Shown here one piece after another: positions 24,008 through 37,011 of a DNA stretch of 64,000 nucleotides. Positions within the stretch are counted from its first letter, which is position 1. The number at the start of each line of letters is the position of its first letter. The stretch covers positions 930,001 to 994,000 of the forward strand of contig JAGMWU010000040.1 of the NCBI GenBank assembly GCA_018697195.1, read 5' to 3'. The notes beneath the pieces are model-generated. The model saw nothing but the letters and a program-made list of their open reading frames with translations, searched no databases and was not told the DNA's origin. The DNA is from Certhia americana (Eukaryota; Chordata; Aves; Passeriformes; Certhiidae). The translations under genes were made by a program, and so were the position numbers.

Positions 24008-27000
24008 CATCCCTGTCTTTGCCTTTTTGTTTTGTTCATCTCATACTTGGCAACCATCAAATCACATCAGTTGTCTAGCACATAGTCATGTTCCCTGAAA
24101 ACAGTCATTCCATGCTAATGTTAGCAAACACCATACTTGAAACACCACCATACTTGAACTAAAAAATACATGTGATTTCAACAACGGACATGTCAACTCT
24201 TATTAAGCAAAAAAAAAAAAATTTTAAAAAAAATCAAGCAAAGAAAAAAATAACAAGGCTATAATTGAAATAAAACCATCTGCAGATCATGAAAAAAGCA
24301 AAGACAGCTGTGGTATGCTGCATGTGCTTTTTTAAAAATCTTTGCTATTCCCTCAGTCCACTTTCTTATCTTCTACAATTCTTGAGGAGAGGGGAAAGGC
24401 TGGTTTATTTTGTTCACAAGTTCAAATGTTTTTTTTTCCATAAAACCATGATTCAGCTTCATAAAATATTTTACAGTTTATAGTTTTTTGCCTAGTTCAA
24501 TACACATTCACATTCATTTTAACAGAATTAATCAAGACAGTATTTCTCAAATATGCAACAACTGGCACATATGAACAGGAAATTTCATAGGGAAGTATTA
24601 ATCATTTTCTGTAGTGTCTAAGGGGCAAAGAAATTAATGCCAATTTTCCACAAACAAAGCTTCTATCTTGATTGGCTATTAGAAGAAAATTATGCAGAAG
24701 CAACGGCAATTCATGGATTGTTTCAGTAACGAATTTATTTGCAAATTCTACACTGTAGCTCCAACTAACAGGAATTTAGTTCACTGAATTTGTAATTTTC
24801 AAAAATTTTTATATATTTTACAAAGCAGCATCAGCCCCAAAAACCCCATGTTTTATGAAAATAAACTGGAATTAATGAGCTTATTCTAAAAAATTTTTAA
24901 ATGTCCGGTATTTCCCACAATCTTTCCCATAGCCCTTCATGCTTGCAAAAATTAATGATAACTACACCACAGATGAGAAAGTCAGAGGGCTGTGCTGAGA
25001 CAGAAGAGAAAGGAACTGGAGACTGATACAATGTAGAAAAGTAAGGGAAATATGGTTAATTCATGTTATTTTATGTACATATTGTGTTAAGGAAAACCTT
25101 TAGCTGGATTAATTTTACAGCTGAAGATTCTGTAAAGACCCATTGGTTGCCCAAGACTGCCATGAAACATCTGCTCCAGTTCAGTCCCAAACTCAGCCAA
25201 ATTAACAGAGCAGTTAGCACAGAGGCCTGCAGGACTTGGGACCATTTTGGAGAGCTGATTGGAAGTGCAGGACAGGATTTTTGAGAAATCAGAGTCTCAA
25301 GTTAAGGACCAGGAAAGTTCTGAGACCTGCCGGAAAATGTGACCAAACTATTGCTGAGCAGGAACCATGAACTGAAATGCAAAATACATGAACCAAGAAA
25401 CTGGACTTAAGAAGTAAGCAGTACTGAATTTTTTTTTTAAGTTGTCTGTATTGCTGTTGGAAGGCTACAAGTCTAGACATCTCTCCTGGTCAAGGCTGGA
25501 GGGGTAGAAGATTCAGGTCAGTTTAAAACTTCCATTATTTGCTAGAGAAAGAACGTCTAATTTAAAAATATATTGCCTATGTATTTTACACACACATAGT
25601 TTAAATATTCAACTCAACCACCTTCCTCTACAGCCAATATTTTTCTTTTTTTAACCAGAAGCAGGAGTTCCCAAACTTAAAAGGACTGAGAACATGAGAG
25701 CACTATACAGACACTGTGCCTTGAGCCCAAGAAGAACTGAAGTCTCTCCCAGGGGCCTAACATGCTGAGACTTCAAAAGAAACCACAAACACTACTTCTA
25801 AAATAGTTCTTAAAAATGCAGTCACCATCTTATGTGCTCTTTTCTATTATATTCTGCAAGCTTACTGGAAACCAAAAAGTGTAAAAATAATTAAGTTTTA
25901 AAAAGTCCCCAGAAGCTGAACCTATATTGAACTCTCTTGAAACAGTTCCTTTAGCACTGTAATAGACAAATTTATGATTCTTAATCCTAAATGCAGAGAC
26001 CAAAAAAAAAAAGGAAAAATACTTCTAAGTGATTCATATTTGGTTAAGAACACTTCCTAAGTCTAAAATATTGCTTTGTCTCATATTTAGGGAACCAATA
26101 GACAACAACATTGAAACAGGCATCTATTTTTCTCCTGCTCATCAAGTAGAATTTCAGAAAGGTCCATTCAAATCAATGAATTCTCACAGTAGGCTGCAAA
26201 TCAAATCATTACTTCCTGCTCAGAATGCCTCAGAGTAGCTCCACACTGACAATCACAGTGAATAGGGAATAAAGCCACACAATGGCTATTTAGCAATTCT
26301 TGGTTCCTAGGCACAGTGGCAATGAACTGAAACACAGGGGCACCCCCCAGAGGAGGAGGAATTGTGCGCAATTGTGCCTCAGATCCGGAATGAAGAGCTG
26401 CTAATGTAGTTTATTAGATGCTATTTTAATCTCTCACACCATGAAACACAAGAAGACAGTAAAAGAATCCAATAGGAACTGCCACAACATCATGCTGATT
26501 TTCATTAAATTTGTTGAAAGGGGGCTCAGCATGGAATTATTAAACTGCTTGCAAAGGCAAATGACTAAAATGGCTCATCTATTTATAGGCATTCTTCTCA
26601 ATCACTATTTTTTTATCATGACACCTGCTAACTCCTGCTATATTTAAGGTTCTGTCAGGCTTTCCTCAAAACCACAATTCTTTCAATCTTCTACACTGGT
26701 GATAAAATAAATGATCTTCCTCTAAAATTAGCAATAAAGCTACTTGGGAATGTTTTAAAAAACAAAATATAAAGACACCTAGTAAGCCTTGTCTCCTGAT
26801 TATATCTAAAGAGTTAAAACTATTATCATGAACTTACAAGTTTCAAAATTATCTTTGTCTTTTAATGACTTAGAAACAAAATTGAGTTTTCAACAGCAAT
26901 TTCATAGAATAGTAGTTGATATATAAACTAGATACGTCCTTAATGTATACATACACATATGTATATAAGAAAGTATTTTTATACATATATAAATTGTATC

Positions 27001-28695
27001 AATTGCTTCTTGAAAATACTTATGAAGAAATATGTTTCTTTCTCTGTGAACTTAATGGTTAAAAGGAAACCTAGACATCATCGTTTTTATTACAGAAATC
27101 TCTGCATGCATGTATTTAAGTGATAAGAAAAGTGCCTGTTTTGGGGTTCTAATTGGAAAAGAAGTACTCCCATAGCAATTTAATATATGCAAAAAATCTG
27201 AGTGACAAGGCAAAGCATCACAACACCAAACACACTCCTATTGTCCTACTGTCAGAGCATCTGCAATGTGAAAATAGTTTTGAAAATACCCAGGGTTTTA
27301 GAATCACCAAAAGTTTAAAGCCACACTGAAAGCAAATTTCATCTTCTTATGAGGACCTACAGTTGTCTTTTACTTCATTCAAGGCATTATTGACATAATT
27401 TGGAATAACAATAGTTACTTTTATATAGCCTTTAATCTATGAAGTCAGATAAATCATCAGCCTTTTAGTCCCTTTTCTTTGATCACCCACACATTTAAAA
27501 TATGGCCTTGCCTTGCTAAAAAATTCCTGCTTGAGATGCTTAAAAATTGGTCCGTGCTTATAAAGAAAAATTGACTTATCAGCTGGCCCTACAGATCCAT
27601 CTGAGCTGCTTCAGATCTTGAAATAAATCACATTATAAAGAAAGATAGCACTTGCAAAAAAATTCTATTTATGTCCTTGCAAAAGGAAGAAAAAAGATTC
27701 AGGAGAAACCCTCCTTTTATGAGAAGGGTGTTGGAGGTCCAAGATCCCCAAGATCATTAAAAAACTGGCAGAGGATGTCAGAGGATGGAAGCATCTGAAG
27801 GACAGACAACTACAAATGATTTTCAGGGCATGAAAGCATCCAAAGAATGATTCTAGAACACACCACTTCTTTCTTAATTTCATGGTAGAAAATTACCTGA
27901 ATACCCAGCATTGTCCATCTAATCTTCTGAAATGCATTTTAGTAATTAAAAAAACACTACAAATGTGCATGATGAATCTTCCATCAGATTTGTGACCAGG
28001 CAGGAGCACCCATTGTGACTTCCTAGGGAACTGAACTTAGCCTAAGTAAAGCTGTGTAATTTCATTGGTGCATGCAATATCAAGGCACCACCTTTGGTCA
28101 CTGGTAATCTTCATGGCCTTTTTATTTAATTCAACTTCTTCAAGCCATTTGAGCATGAATGTAACTTTATTCCTTTGAGAAATTGTTGTCTTTTTATACT
28201 TAGATACCAAAATTGGATGGGATTTCTGAGGCTTCAAGTTACAAGCTATCAAAATTAATTTTTCAAAAAGTAACAGCAGATACAAAACCACTGAAGCCGC
28301 TGCAAGCCCTTGCTGCAAAGCAGTTGATAAAGACAAACTCACCAAATTCAAATAATAAAAATACATTCTACAGGAAGTTTCAGGTGATCCATTGTTTAGA
28401 AGTTTTTGAAAATAATTTAAGATTAGGCCTATGTGTTTAATTCATTGCAGCATGGGAGGATTAATAAGTAACAGATTTCCCTCAAGATGCAACTTGCAAA
28501 CAACAAAAAAACTTACATGAGGCTTGTGAAGATACTAATTAGATTTGCATCTACAGAAGATAATAGAAATACATCAATTTACCCTCACTATAGACCTGTT
28601 CACCTAAAAATAAACAAATAATAAGAATAAATTGATTACATTCAAAAGCTATATGCAACCACCTGGAAGATACATTGTACCTGAGTTTTTGGACA
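24008..28695. other. Non-coding stretch, no gene recognised
   Basis: No gene or interspersed repeat is recognised. Homopolymer A patches lie near 24211-24250. A TATA/CATA-rich patch lies at 26940-26990. The part at 25130-25320 is less A+T-rich but shows no domain in any frame. ORFs here are short and carry no recognisable motif. Confidence 0.65.
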
Positions 28696-28697
28696 TA

Positions 28698-28760
28698 TTT
28701 TTTGATTAAACCCAGGGGGCAGCAAGCTGCACTTGGCTTTGTGGAACCTCAGGAGATGGA
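28698..28760 (-). mobile_element. Small CR1 LINE fragment
   Basis: Read on the minus strand, the segment contains GAGGTTCCACAAAGCCAAGT followed by GCAGCTTGCTG and CCCTGGG. This resembles the CR1 block GAGGTTCAACAAGGCCAAGT...GTCCTGCACCTGGG near the end of the reverse-transcriptase reading frame. Only about 45-60 bases are convincing. The G+C-richer sequence up to 28830 may belong to the same copy but is too decayed to tell. Confidence 0.55.
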
Positions 28761-29132
28761 CAGAGACTCATTTCCTGAGCCCCAGCCCAGCATTGAGGTA
28801 AACGCTCACCCAGGTGCTTACATGTTCACACATGTCAGCTGAGGAGGAATGTGGCAGGCTTTGAAGCAGTATGAACAAGAGGCAGAAAGCATTCCACAGG
28901 AATTTGGATCTTTCACATTAATGAATATTTCGCCAAGGATTTGCTTTTGAAGACTTTCCCTTATTTTTCCCTCGACCCTATTTAAACAATAAACACAAAA
29001 CCATACAAGTTTTGCTCTCACGGTTGAAGGAGGTGAAAGATTTTTAGAAAGAGGTAATAGCTCATCTCTTCCTAGAGCACCTGATACAATTAAAAGAAAA
29101 GACAGTTGAGTTACAATTTTTAAAAAATTTAG

Positions 29133-29153
29133 AAAAAAAAAAAAAAAAAAAAA
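29133..29153. repeat. Homopolymer A run, 21 bases
   Basis: Twenty-one consecutive A residues are followed by an AGAGAAGAAAG patch. I see no retroposed gene or SINE body directly upstream, so it is treated as simple sequence. Confidence 0.9.
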
Positions 29154-32100
29154 GAGAAGAAAGTTTTGTTGGTCACAGTAACAACAAACTGAAAAATTCC
29201 ACTTACTCAAAGTGAGGTAACTAAAGTAAATACTAGTTGATGCCATGAATTTGTTCTGAATCCTAGCTCTATACTGATCTGCTGTTGAGTGGCAATAAAT
29301 GTCAGTATATAAATGCCAGACAGATTATAGAGTCCAAGTGCTAGTATTTGCTTCTTTGATCAAAATAATTTTCCTGTGTTCACCTGCAATTGCACTTTTC
29401 CTTGGACCAATTATACTGAAGACGTAACAACTTCTCTCAGACTGTCTTGTCTGCAAAGGCCTTAACCTACAATGCTTTTATCTTGGTAACGTTATTATTT
29501 GTTAATTGCCTGTATGGGATCGTGCCTACATATTCATATAGATAATATCTTACCTTGGTAACAGGCAAATAAGAGTTGGGAGCTTTCCATTTATCACGTG
29601 TTCTGAAATTCTGTCTTTGTGCTCACAAAATGCACACGTATTCCATATACTAATTCCAGAATATGTGTTAACTGCAGAAATATATGAGTAATATATAAGA
29701 AATATATGAGAAATATATGAGTATGTCTCAGTGATATCTCCAAATATGAGATTATGCAGGTAGGAACTGGATGGACCTTCTTTGGATAATGGTAGCACAA
29801 AGCAAAAACTCAAAAAACCACAAAAGCTATTATTATTATTATCAGCTAATGTTATCAAAGGATAAGCATAAGTGAAAACATGTTAAAGATCATGTCTTGG
29901 TCAAATTACCTTATTTTATTACAACTTATTGCTCTATATTTCATACTTAATATACATATTTTCTACAAATCCAGAAATGTCTTCTCAGTCAGATTTCAAG
30001 AAAACAATAATGAGCCTGTGTTGAGGGGAAATCTTTAAAAGACTGTAAGATGCCTACCTGAGCAGGAATGCAAATTCTAATTGCCACATACAGAGTTCAA
30101 AACTTTTTTCCATATTAAAAATATCTTTAACATTTTATGAATCGGTGCTATCATGAGCTTTGCATTTAAATGTGTGTAAATGGCAATTAATAGCAGGCAA
30201 CTGCTGAGCTGAAATTGATTACTATGTCTTGTTTCATGATAGTCTCAAATTTGTCTGTACAACATAAGTTCTGTAAAAAATAAATTGACTTCCTAAACAG
30301 CAAGATGTGAGGAGCTTAAGCAGCTGGATGCTAGAGGCACATGCCAAAATCTCAATGCTATATTGTTGAAGCATATTTTTTTTCAGAAAGACTAGCATGT
30401 GTTTAAGTACAGAAGTAGATCATTATTTTTCACTTCCTCTTCATGTACCAATATTCAGATCAAAAGGTTCTTTATAAAGGCAGAAAGAGCAAAACTAGAT
30501 CTCAGAGTGAGTATCGTCCAAAAATAAAAATATGACACTTGAATATTTTAAAGACACTGAAAAAAAGAGTGATAAAATTGATTGCTAATTTTTCTATCAC
30601 AGCCCCATAAAGAATGATCCCAGTTCTCACAGCTACCATAGCTAGTAATGAACATTTCTTCCTTTTAGCCCCGAGTCCATGCTGCCAGGACTTGGCTTCT
30701 CAGCTTGATATGGAAAAAAGATGGTTTAAAGCTAACAGATGACACACTCACAATCACTGATATGAGAATAAAGCATGGGGTGGGGATTTTTAGTGTAGTT
30801 ATTACGGCAGTAATAAAGGGCCCTTTTTTATTTTCTTGTATACCTGATTACATTATAACCACCTAAATAAATTCCATTTTATCCAAAAATCCATCCAAAT
30901 TTTTGTACATACAAGGAGAATTGGCCAGTAGAAATCTGCTGTGCCATGCTATGTCCTAAGAATTTTTGGTCAGGCAATAGGAAAGGTGTGGAATTCCTGA
31001 CTTGAGTGCAGAGGCCTCATCAGTTGCTATTTTTCAATTAATCTGCATGACACAAAAGATTTCATGCTACTAAAGTTAACCTTTAAACAGCAGGTATATA
31101 TGAGAATCATAAAGCTGGCATTCATGGCTGGCCATTGAGACAGTAGGTTAATTTTCTGAGGGCTGCACTGTAAAGACAGCAAGGGTCTTTTGGGACACTC
31201 TTGATGGAACATGTCAGTCACAATAAAGTATATTTGTTACTAAAATAATACAGAGGGTACAAACACCCCAAATTTCAATAAGAATTTGACAAGTTAGCTT
31301 CTATACCTCATATGTCAACTTTGTGAAACAAAATTTGAAATTTGTCTTAAACACAAATTTAAACTAAAAAGGACTTTGGACATGAATTAATTTCATAGAA
31401 ATACTCAAATCCAGAGCTTGTCTTTTTTAAACCTCAATGCATATAGAAACTGCAGCAGATTTTTTGCAGCAGACCATCACCAAAGATGGTACTCTAAGAA
31501 GGAAGGCATACAATAAAAAGCAACCTTCTATCATTTCTATCCTAACGTTAGCACATATGAAAAATTAAGTCACCAACAGCCCTAAGGACATTCCTTGTCC
31601 ATGAAACACTGGCTCCTGGGAGAACACACACTATTTTTGCGTTGCAGGGTTAATACACACAATTTCCCAAACACAAACTAGGCATGGATTTTTATAAAAA
31701 ACAAGTTTGGAAAGTAATGACAATATCTAAATACCATCACAGTAGCTACATAAAAAGCACTCCTTTCCAGAAATACAATTTGCTACAAAATGACAAAAAT
31801 AAATGTAAAGCATTTAGAGGCTCACAGATCTCCACTGCCATATGGTATCACAGCATTAGATGAGCATAAAATAATAGCTACCTATTGTAAAGTTAATGGA
31901 GTAATTTATCTCATAAAATGAATTTTAAAATCCCACATGAAATCATGCAAAAATTTCCTGTAGCTAAATACCTTAGTAAGCAGAAACCCTCCATTGCACT
32001 TGGCTTTAGTATTGTTTTAGTTTTCATACACCATGTGTTTTCAAAGCACCATAGTCTCAAGAAATTTCCAGTATCATAAATGCTAGACAATCGAAATTTT

Positions 32101-32607
32101 TATTAACCCTACTTAGCAAAACTTTAAACCTCAAACAGCCAATGTAAACGTTTAAATCGGACTGCTTCCCTTGAAGGGGGCAGGGATGTAGCTCTGATAC
32201 AAAATAATAGAGGTGGAGCAGATAATGAAGGTGAACTGTGCACTCCTGTGACTGCCAAGCACTGCAGCTGTGAACCCAGAACATTCCCCAAGGCATAGCA
32301 CACCAATAGCACACCAGTTTGGTGGAGTACTTGCTCTCAAGTGAAAAGTGATAGTTAAGAAGAGCAGAAGGAAAAAAAAAAAATATTAGCCTACATCCAT
32401 AATTCAGCCTGAAATGGAGATATGTCTTTCCTGGAAACTCGTCTTTTCAGAAACAGAGGGAAGGAAAACCGAGGAGAATGCCTGAAAGGAATTGCCTATC
32501 TTTTGCTGACAAAGATGCTGCTTTCCAGTCCCTGCTCCATGTTTAGGTGGTAAACACACCACTTTTAGCACATCTCATGGTTAGATCAGGTTTAGTCCTG
32601 TGTTTAC

Positions 32608-32633
32608 CCTGAACACATCCCCTGAACACATCC
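32608..32633. repeat. Two-copy tandem duplication, 13-bp unit
   Basis: CCTGAACACATCC is present twice without a gap (32608-32620, 32621-32633). It is probably slippage. Confidence 0.85.
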
Positions 32634-35600
32634 CAGGGTCATACTTCAGGAGGGGTTTTATTTCCATTCAAGTTCTACATGCAACTGCTGGAGATATTTG
32701 GATTAAAATATTCTCTGTGAACAGACATCTCCAAGCACATTTTATTATCCATCGGCCCTAAAGTCCCGTCCATGTCCAACTTTGTTTTCTTTAACAGGTA
32801 TTTTGTTCAGCATCTCTAATTTTTCTGTGCTTATGGCCTTCAGAGGAAATCAGATGACTGCTTTTCCTTAGCAGGCTCTCTCTCCTCTGAGTTCCCTAAT
32901 TTACTCCAACAAATCTCTGACATATGTCTCTGGACCAGAGAGGAAAAGCACTCCCCCCTTGTACATTCCAGAAACACGCCCAAGAGCAGCATGTCACACC
33001 ATATATAGGGTGTGACCCCTCAGCTACTCTCTATGTTATGTCCATTTCAGCTACCAACAAACTAGTTGCCTAAAAACTACCTTTTTAGCCACTGTGCTGC
33101 CTTTTCTCTTAATAATCACGCTTGAAATGTCACTCCTTACTACTAAATTGGTAGAAAGTATGCACACATTAAATAAAATGTTTAAAAAAATGAGCAAACA
33201 TTTACTCTGTGTATTGATTTTGAAGCATGCATTATAACGGCTGCTTTTCAAACCATTACTTTAAGAAATATAAATTTATCCAGTTTGTTTTCTTATCTAT
33301 TTGGCCAAAGTGTCATATTGTGTGTTTTGCAATAAAAAAACTGTTCTGTAAAAATGGGAAATGAACTGCAAATTCAATTATGCTAAGAAAATGCTTAAAC
33401 AGAAGCAAAAAATGGGAAACTTATTACTGTTAGCTATAAGAAACTCTTTACTTTTCACACTGTAACAGGCTTTAAAAAATGAAAACATCTATAATCTATT
33501 TTGAGGCAGAGATGTCATAGAAAAGACTGAGCTGGGTCTCTGTATTAGGGAGCTACAGTCTAAATTAACAATTTGGTCAGCAACCCAGAATGACATGCAC
33601 TAACTCACCACACCTTGGCTCTCCCATTAACTGGGGCACATGGTGTGCACTAGTTTTAGTACGGCTGCAAAGTGGTTCTATGAGTAATTCAGTATGAAGG
33701 CTATAATTCTGACAATATATTTAAAGTGTTCTAGCTTTTGAATAGAAGCCACTTAACCGCTTGGGCAAGAGATGTTTACAGAGAAAACAGAGCTAGAAGC
33801 ATTCCAGTTACTAAATCACTCAAAATGCCATACATTTTCTGTTCTCTCTGGATACAGTACTTCTGCTTTTTACTCACATTCACAGCTTGATAATGTCGTA
33901 AAGTTCAAGTTCCTAAACTGCTATTTTTAAAAAACAAGGATATTACTAATTTGAAAAAAAATTAACAACAATGCTAAAATGACTTAGTCTTTTCAGAACT
34001 GTTCTTAATCCCATTTTGCACATTTCACATTCAGAATGGTAAAAGTCTTCCCAAATAGGCACAAAAATAACCCAAACCAGTGTTTGGTACTCTATTTCTC
34101 CATTGTTAACAAACACAAAATTCCCAATGGAAAAAAAAAAATTAACAATCCTTTAGATTCCTTAAATTATAGATATTATCATTAATATCTTAACTTAATT
34201 ATAGATATTAGAGTTATTAGCACATTCCTACACTTATCTTTCCCATTCATGATTAAAATAAAACTGCTGCTTAAACCACGTAACTTTTTGTTTGGTTTTT
34301 TCATCCCTCATTTTCTTCCTTCTTGATTTCAGTAAATCAAGTCCAGTACTTTTTCTGACCTCGTTTTGTGTCTTTTCCTCCAGTCTCACTTCATCACTAT
34401 CACCCTGGCTTTGCTTTCTCCCCTCTAAGTCTGAAACTCAAGCTAGTCTATACATCCAGAGCATTTGTTCACTAGAGAAACTTCTCTCCTTCTCCTTTAA
34501 AACCATTAGTCAGCCTTTGCTTCCCATCTGATAATTTCTTTTGACTTTTTTAGTCCCTTATTTATCTGCCACAGGATTTAGAGTGCCTGATTAAATCAAG
34601 AAGCATGCTAAAATCAGAGTTCTGCAGATCTATGTTTTACATTTTCATGGACTTCAGCTATGCTGGTAGTTCAGAGAATATTCTCTAGAGCACTTCTGTT
34701 TCTACTGTTACCTAATTAAATAGCTTTCTTAGCTTCATAAAGTGGTATCCAGAAAGTTATTTTTGCACTGACTTAAAAAAAAATGTTGACAGTACTTTCA
34801 AATACCAATTAAATCTTTTGTTACATCATTCACTTTCAGAACTAATCTTTTTGAGGTTTCTAACTAAAGTAATTCTAAGATAAAGATACCAGAAATCTCA
34901 CAAAAGACTTTCTCAGAAAGAGAAAACAAAGCTTCAATACATTTCTGAGTAGCTGCAATCCCAAATTCAATTATCTGGATTTATAGCTGGCTCTCTCTGG
35001 AAAAGATCTTAGCATTAAAGAAAAGCTGTTTCAGGACTGATGTACACATTTGATTGTGATCAATCTAACCATTCCCCTTACAGTTTGTTCATTTGGATGT
35101 TTATTTCACAGTTCCCTGAAGGCAGATGTCCAGCACTGAGGGATACAACTCTTGAATATAATAAGATAAAGCTTTCACTGATGATGAAAATATAAAATTG
35201 TGTGTTAATTAAGTACGAATATCATGCAAGGTAGTTATTTTTAGGGAACAATAAAGAATGTGGATTTTATCATTCAGTTTATAGGGCCTTCTAAAATTAA
35301 AGAAATATGAAAACAATTCTTAACTAGGTATAGCAGGTTATAAATGATTTTATTGTTTACTATTGTTACTATCTAAGACATACATAAGAAGCCACTATTA
35401 ATTCTTTTACTTTTTTTCTATTTCCTCTAATTTCTAGACTACCAGGACAGAGAGGATGGATTTGAGCTTGAAATTTTTTGGCTGTTTTCAAAGAAAAGGA
35501 ATCATGGAGAATAGTGGAGAAAAGATGAGTGAGAGGCATGTTACCTACCTTCTGGAAATATGAGTATCTCCTAAAGCATAAGCTACTTACAAAACACAAA

Positions 35601-36371
35601 AATGTAAATACATCTCTTCAGACTACTAGATCTTCATACTGTGTTATATAGACTTGACAGACATTGAGACACATAAGCAATAAAATTTAACCTTGTCATT
35701 GAAACAAAAATAACTTTATGGAGGTACATCTTTCTTCCTGAAGAATTTATTTTTACTCCTTTTCTAATTCAAGCAAATTACGTTAACCAATCTCAGTGCA
35801 TTTCAGGTGCATAGAAATGGAAAGAGCAGGTAAAGGACATAACCAGCAGTACACTGTCCTGGAGTATTGGTGGCCATAAAAGACTATATTTAATTAAGTA
35901 CTCTCCAGGAGGACTGCAGACTATGAACAGCTTAATGGCAGCCTACCAGGAGTTTGCAAGATTACAGCTTCAGAGGGGATTAAATTTCTTTTTATAGTTC
36001 CTACTTTACAGAGACTTTCTTCTTTTTCATGGTAGATTTCAATAAGTGGATTATTTTTTAGTTTGCTGAGAGCATTGTGAAGAAAACTGTCCCTTCTAAA
36101 CAGTTCTAAATGGACACAGAGAGAATAAGTACACGTTGCCATAGACACAGGTGTATGTTATGCATTAAACAGACCCAAGTCCAATCTCTTCCTACAGGTT
36201 ACCTCCAGTTCTGAGCTAGACTAGAATTATCCAAATCATCCTCGTCAAATAGTGGATGCAAGTATGCCCTCTGACATAACCAGGAACGATGGGCTTCTGT
36301 TCCACAAGGCAAAATCATCCACAAAAGAAAGTCCTGTGATTGATAAAAGTTTGAAGCAGAGTATTGACAAA

Positions 36372-37011
36372 CATTACTGTTGGAATCCAGAATACAAAAA
36401 ATGTTCTTCTGCGTGTTTTAAAGACTCCAAACCCTCTGACAAACACTGGTTTTAACCTTCGTCTATGGAAAGGGTTTCCTAGGCTCTGGGATGTGGCAGA
36501 ACTTTGAAGAATATAAATTAGATTGTAGCATAATATATAGTTTATCACAGGTGAGAAATTTAGATTTCTGGATTTGTTAGCATGGTTAGTAGATGAAGAC
36601 AAGATGGATGATCCTTGTCATTTTTAGGTTTCTTCCTTATTCTTCATCTACCCCATTTTCAGCAGTGTTGGGAGCACAGAATTGGTTAGAATTTGCCGCA
36701 GTGTAGAATCATGTGAATAAAGAACTAGTTAGTTATTGGAAGACAAAGAAAAATAATGTATGTTCTAAGTGCTAATTGGATGAATCAAGAGAGACTTGAT
36801 TCTGGGTGTTCAGCCCTTTTCCTTGTGCCTTTTCTCCTGCATGCCAAGCTGGTGTAAAGCCTGGTGTGATGAAACTGCTGATAAGCAAATAATAAACAAC
36901 CTGAAGAACGAGAAAAGCCAAGAGTCCAGTTTGCCTTCTTAACAAGGACTTTGGAAAGAGCCTCCACTATCAGGGAGACACACGTGGGAGTGAAGAACTC
37001 CCACACATTAC
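36372..37011 (+). mobile_element. Solo LTR, family A, 628 bp, perfect 6-bp target duplication
   Basis: The LTR body is 36378-37005, starting TGTTGGAATCCAG and ending AACTCCCACA. CATTAC flanks it at 36372-36377 and 37006-37011. This is the best-defined copy of the family and fixes its orientation and ends. AATAAA signals are at 36716-36721 and 36891-36896. The second, followed by CAACCTGAAGAACG, fits the R-region polyadenylation signal better because it lies about 110 bases from the 3' end. Perfect TG...CA ends and a 6-bp duplication support a class II element. Conversion to a solo LTR by recombination between the two LTRs of a provirus is the usual explanation for the missing gag, pol and env. 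Confidence 0.93.

Larger units (their letters stand above)
28761..36370. other. Non-coding stretch, no gene recognised
   Basis: No gene is recognised. Contents that can be named are a 21-base A run at 29133-29153, a cluster of diverged AAATATATGAG repeats at 29680-29730, a 13-bp tandem duplication at 32608-32633, and an imperfect repeat of a TTATAGATATTA word at 34165-34215. A short Ig-domain-like reading at 30669-30780 is treated as a finding only. The minus-strand frame 28818-29246 (142 codons) is built around the A run and is not credible as a protein. Confidence 0.65.

Noticed and set aside
26895..26990. CR1-like TCATAGAATAGTAG tail and following TATA-rich sequence
   Set aside because: Only about ten bases match and no other CR1 block is nearby.
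28818..29246. 142-codon minus-strand open frame
   Set aside because: Its middle is a poly-F stretch produced by the A21 run, and it has no domain or conserved pattern.
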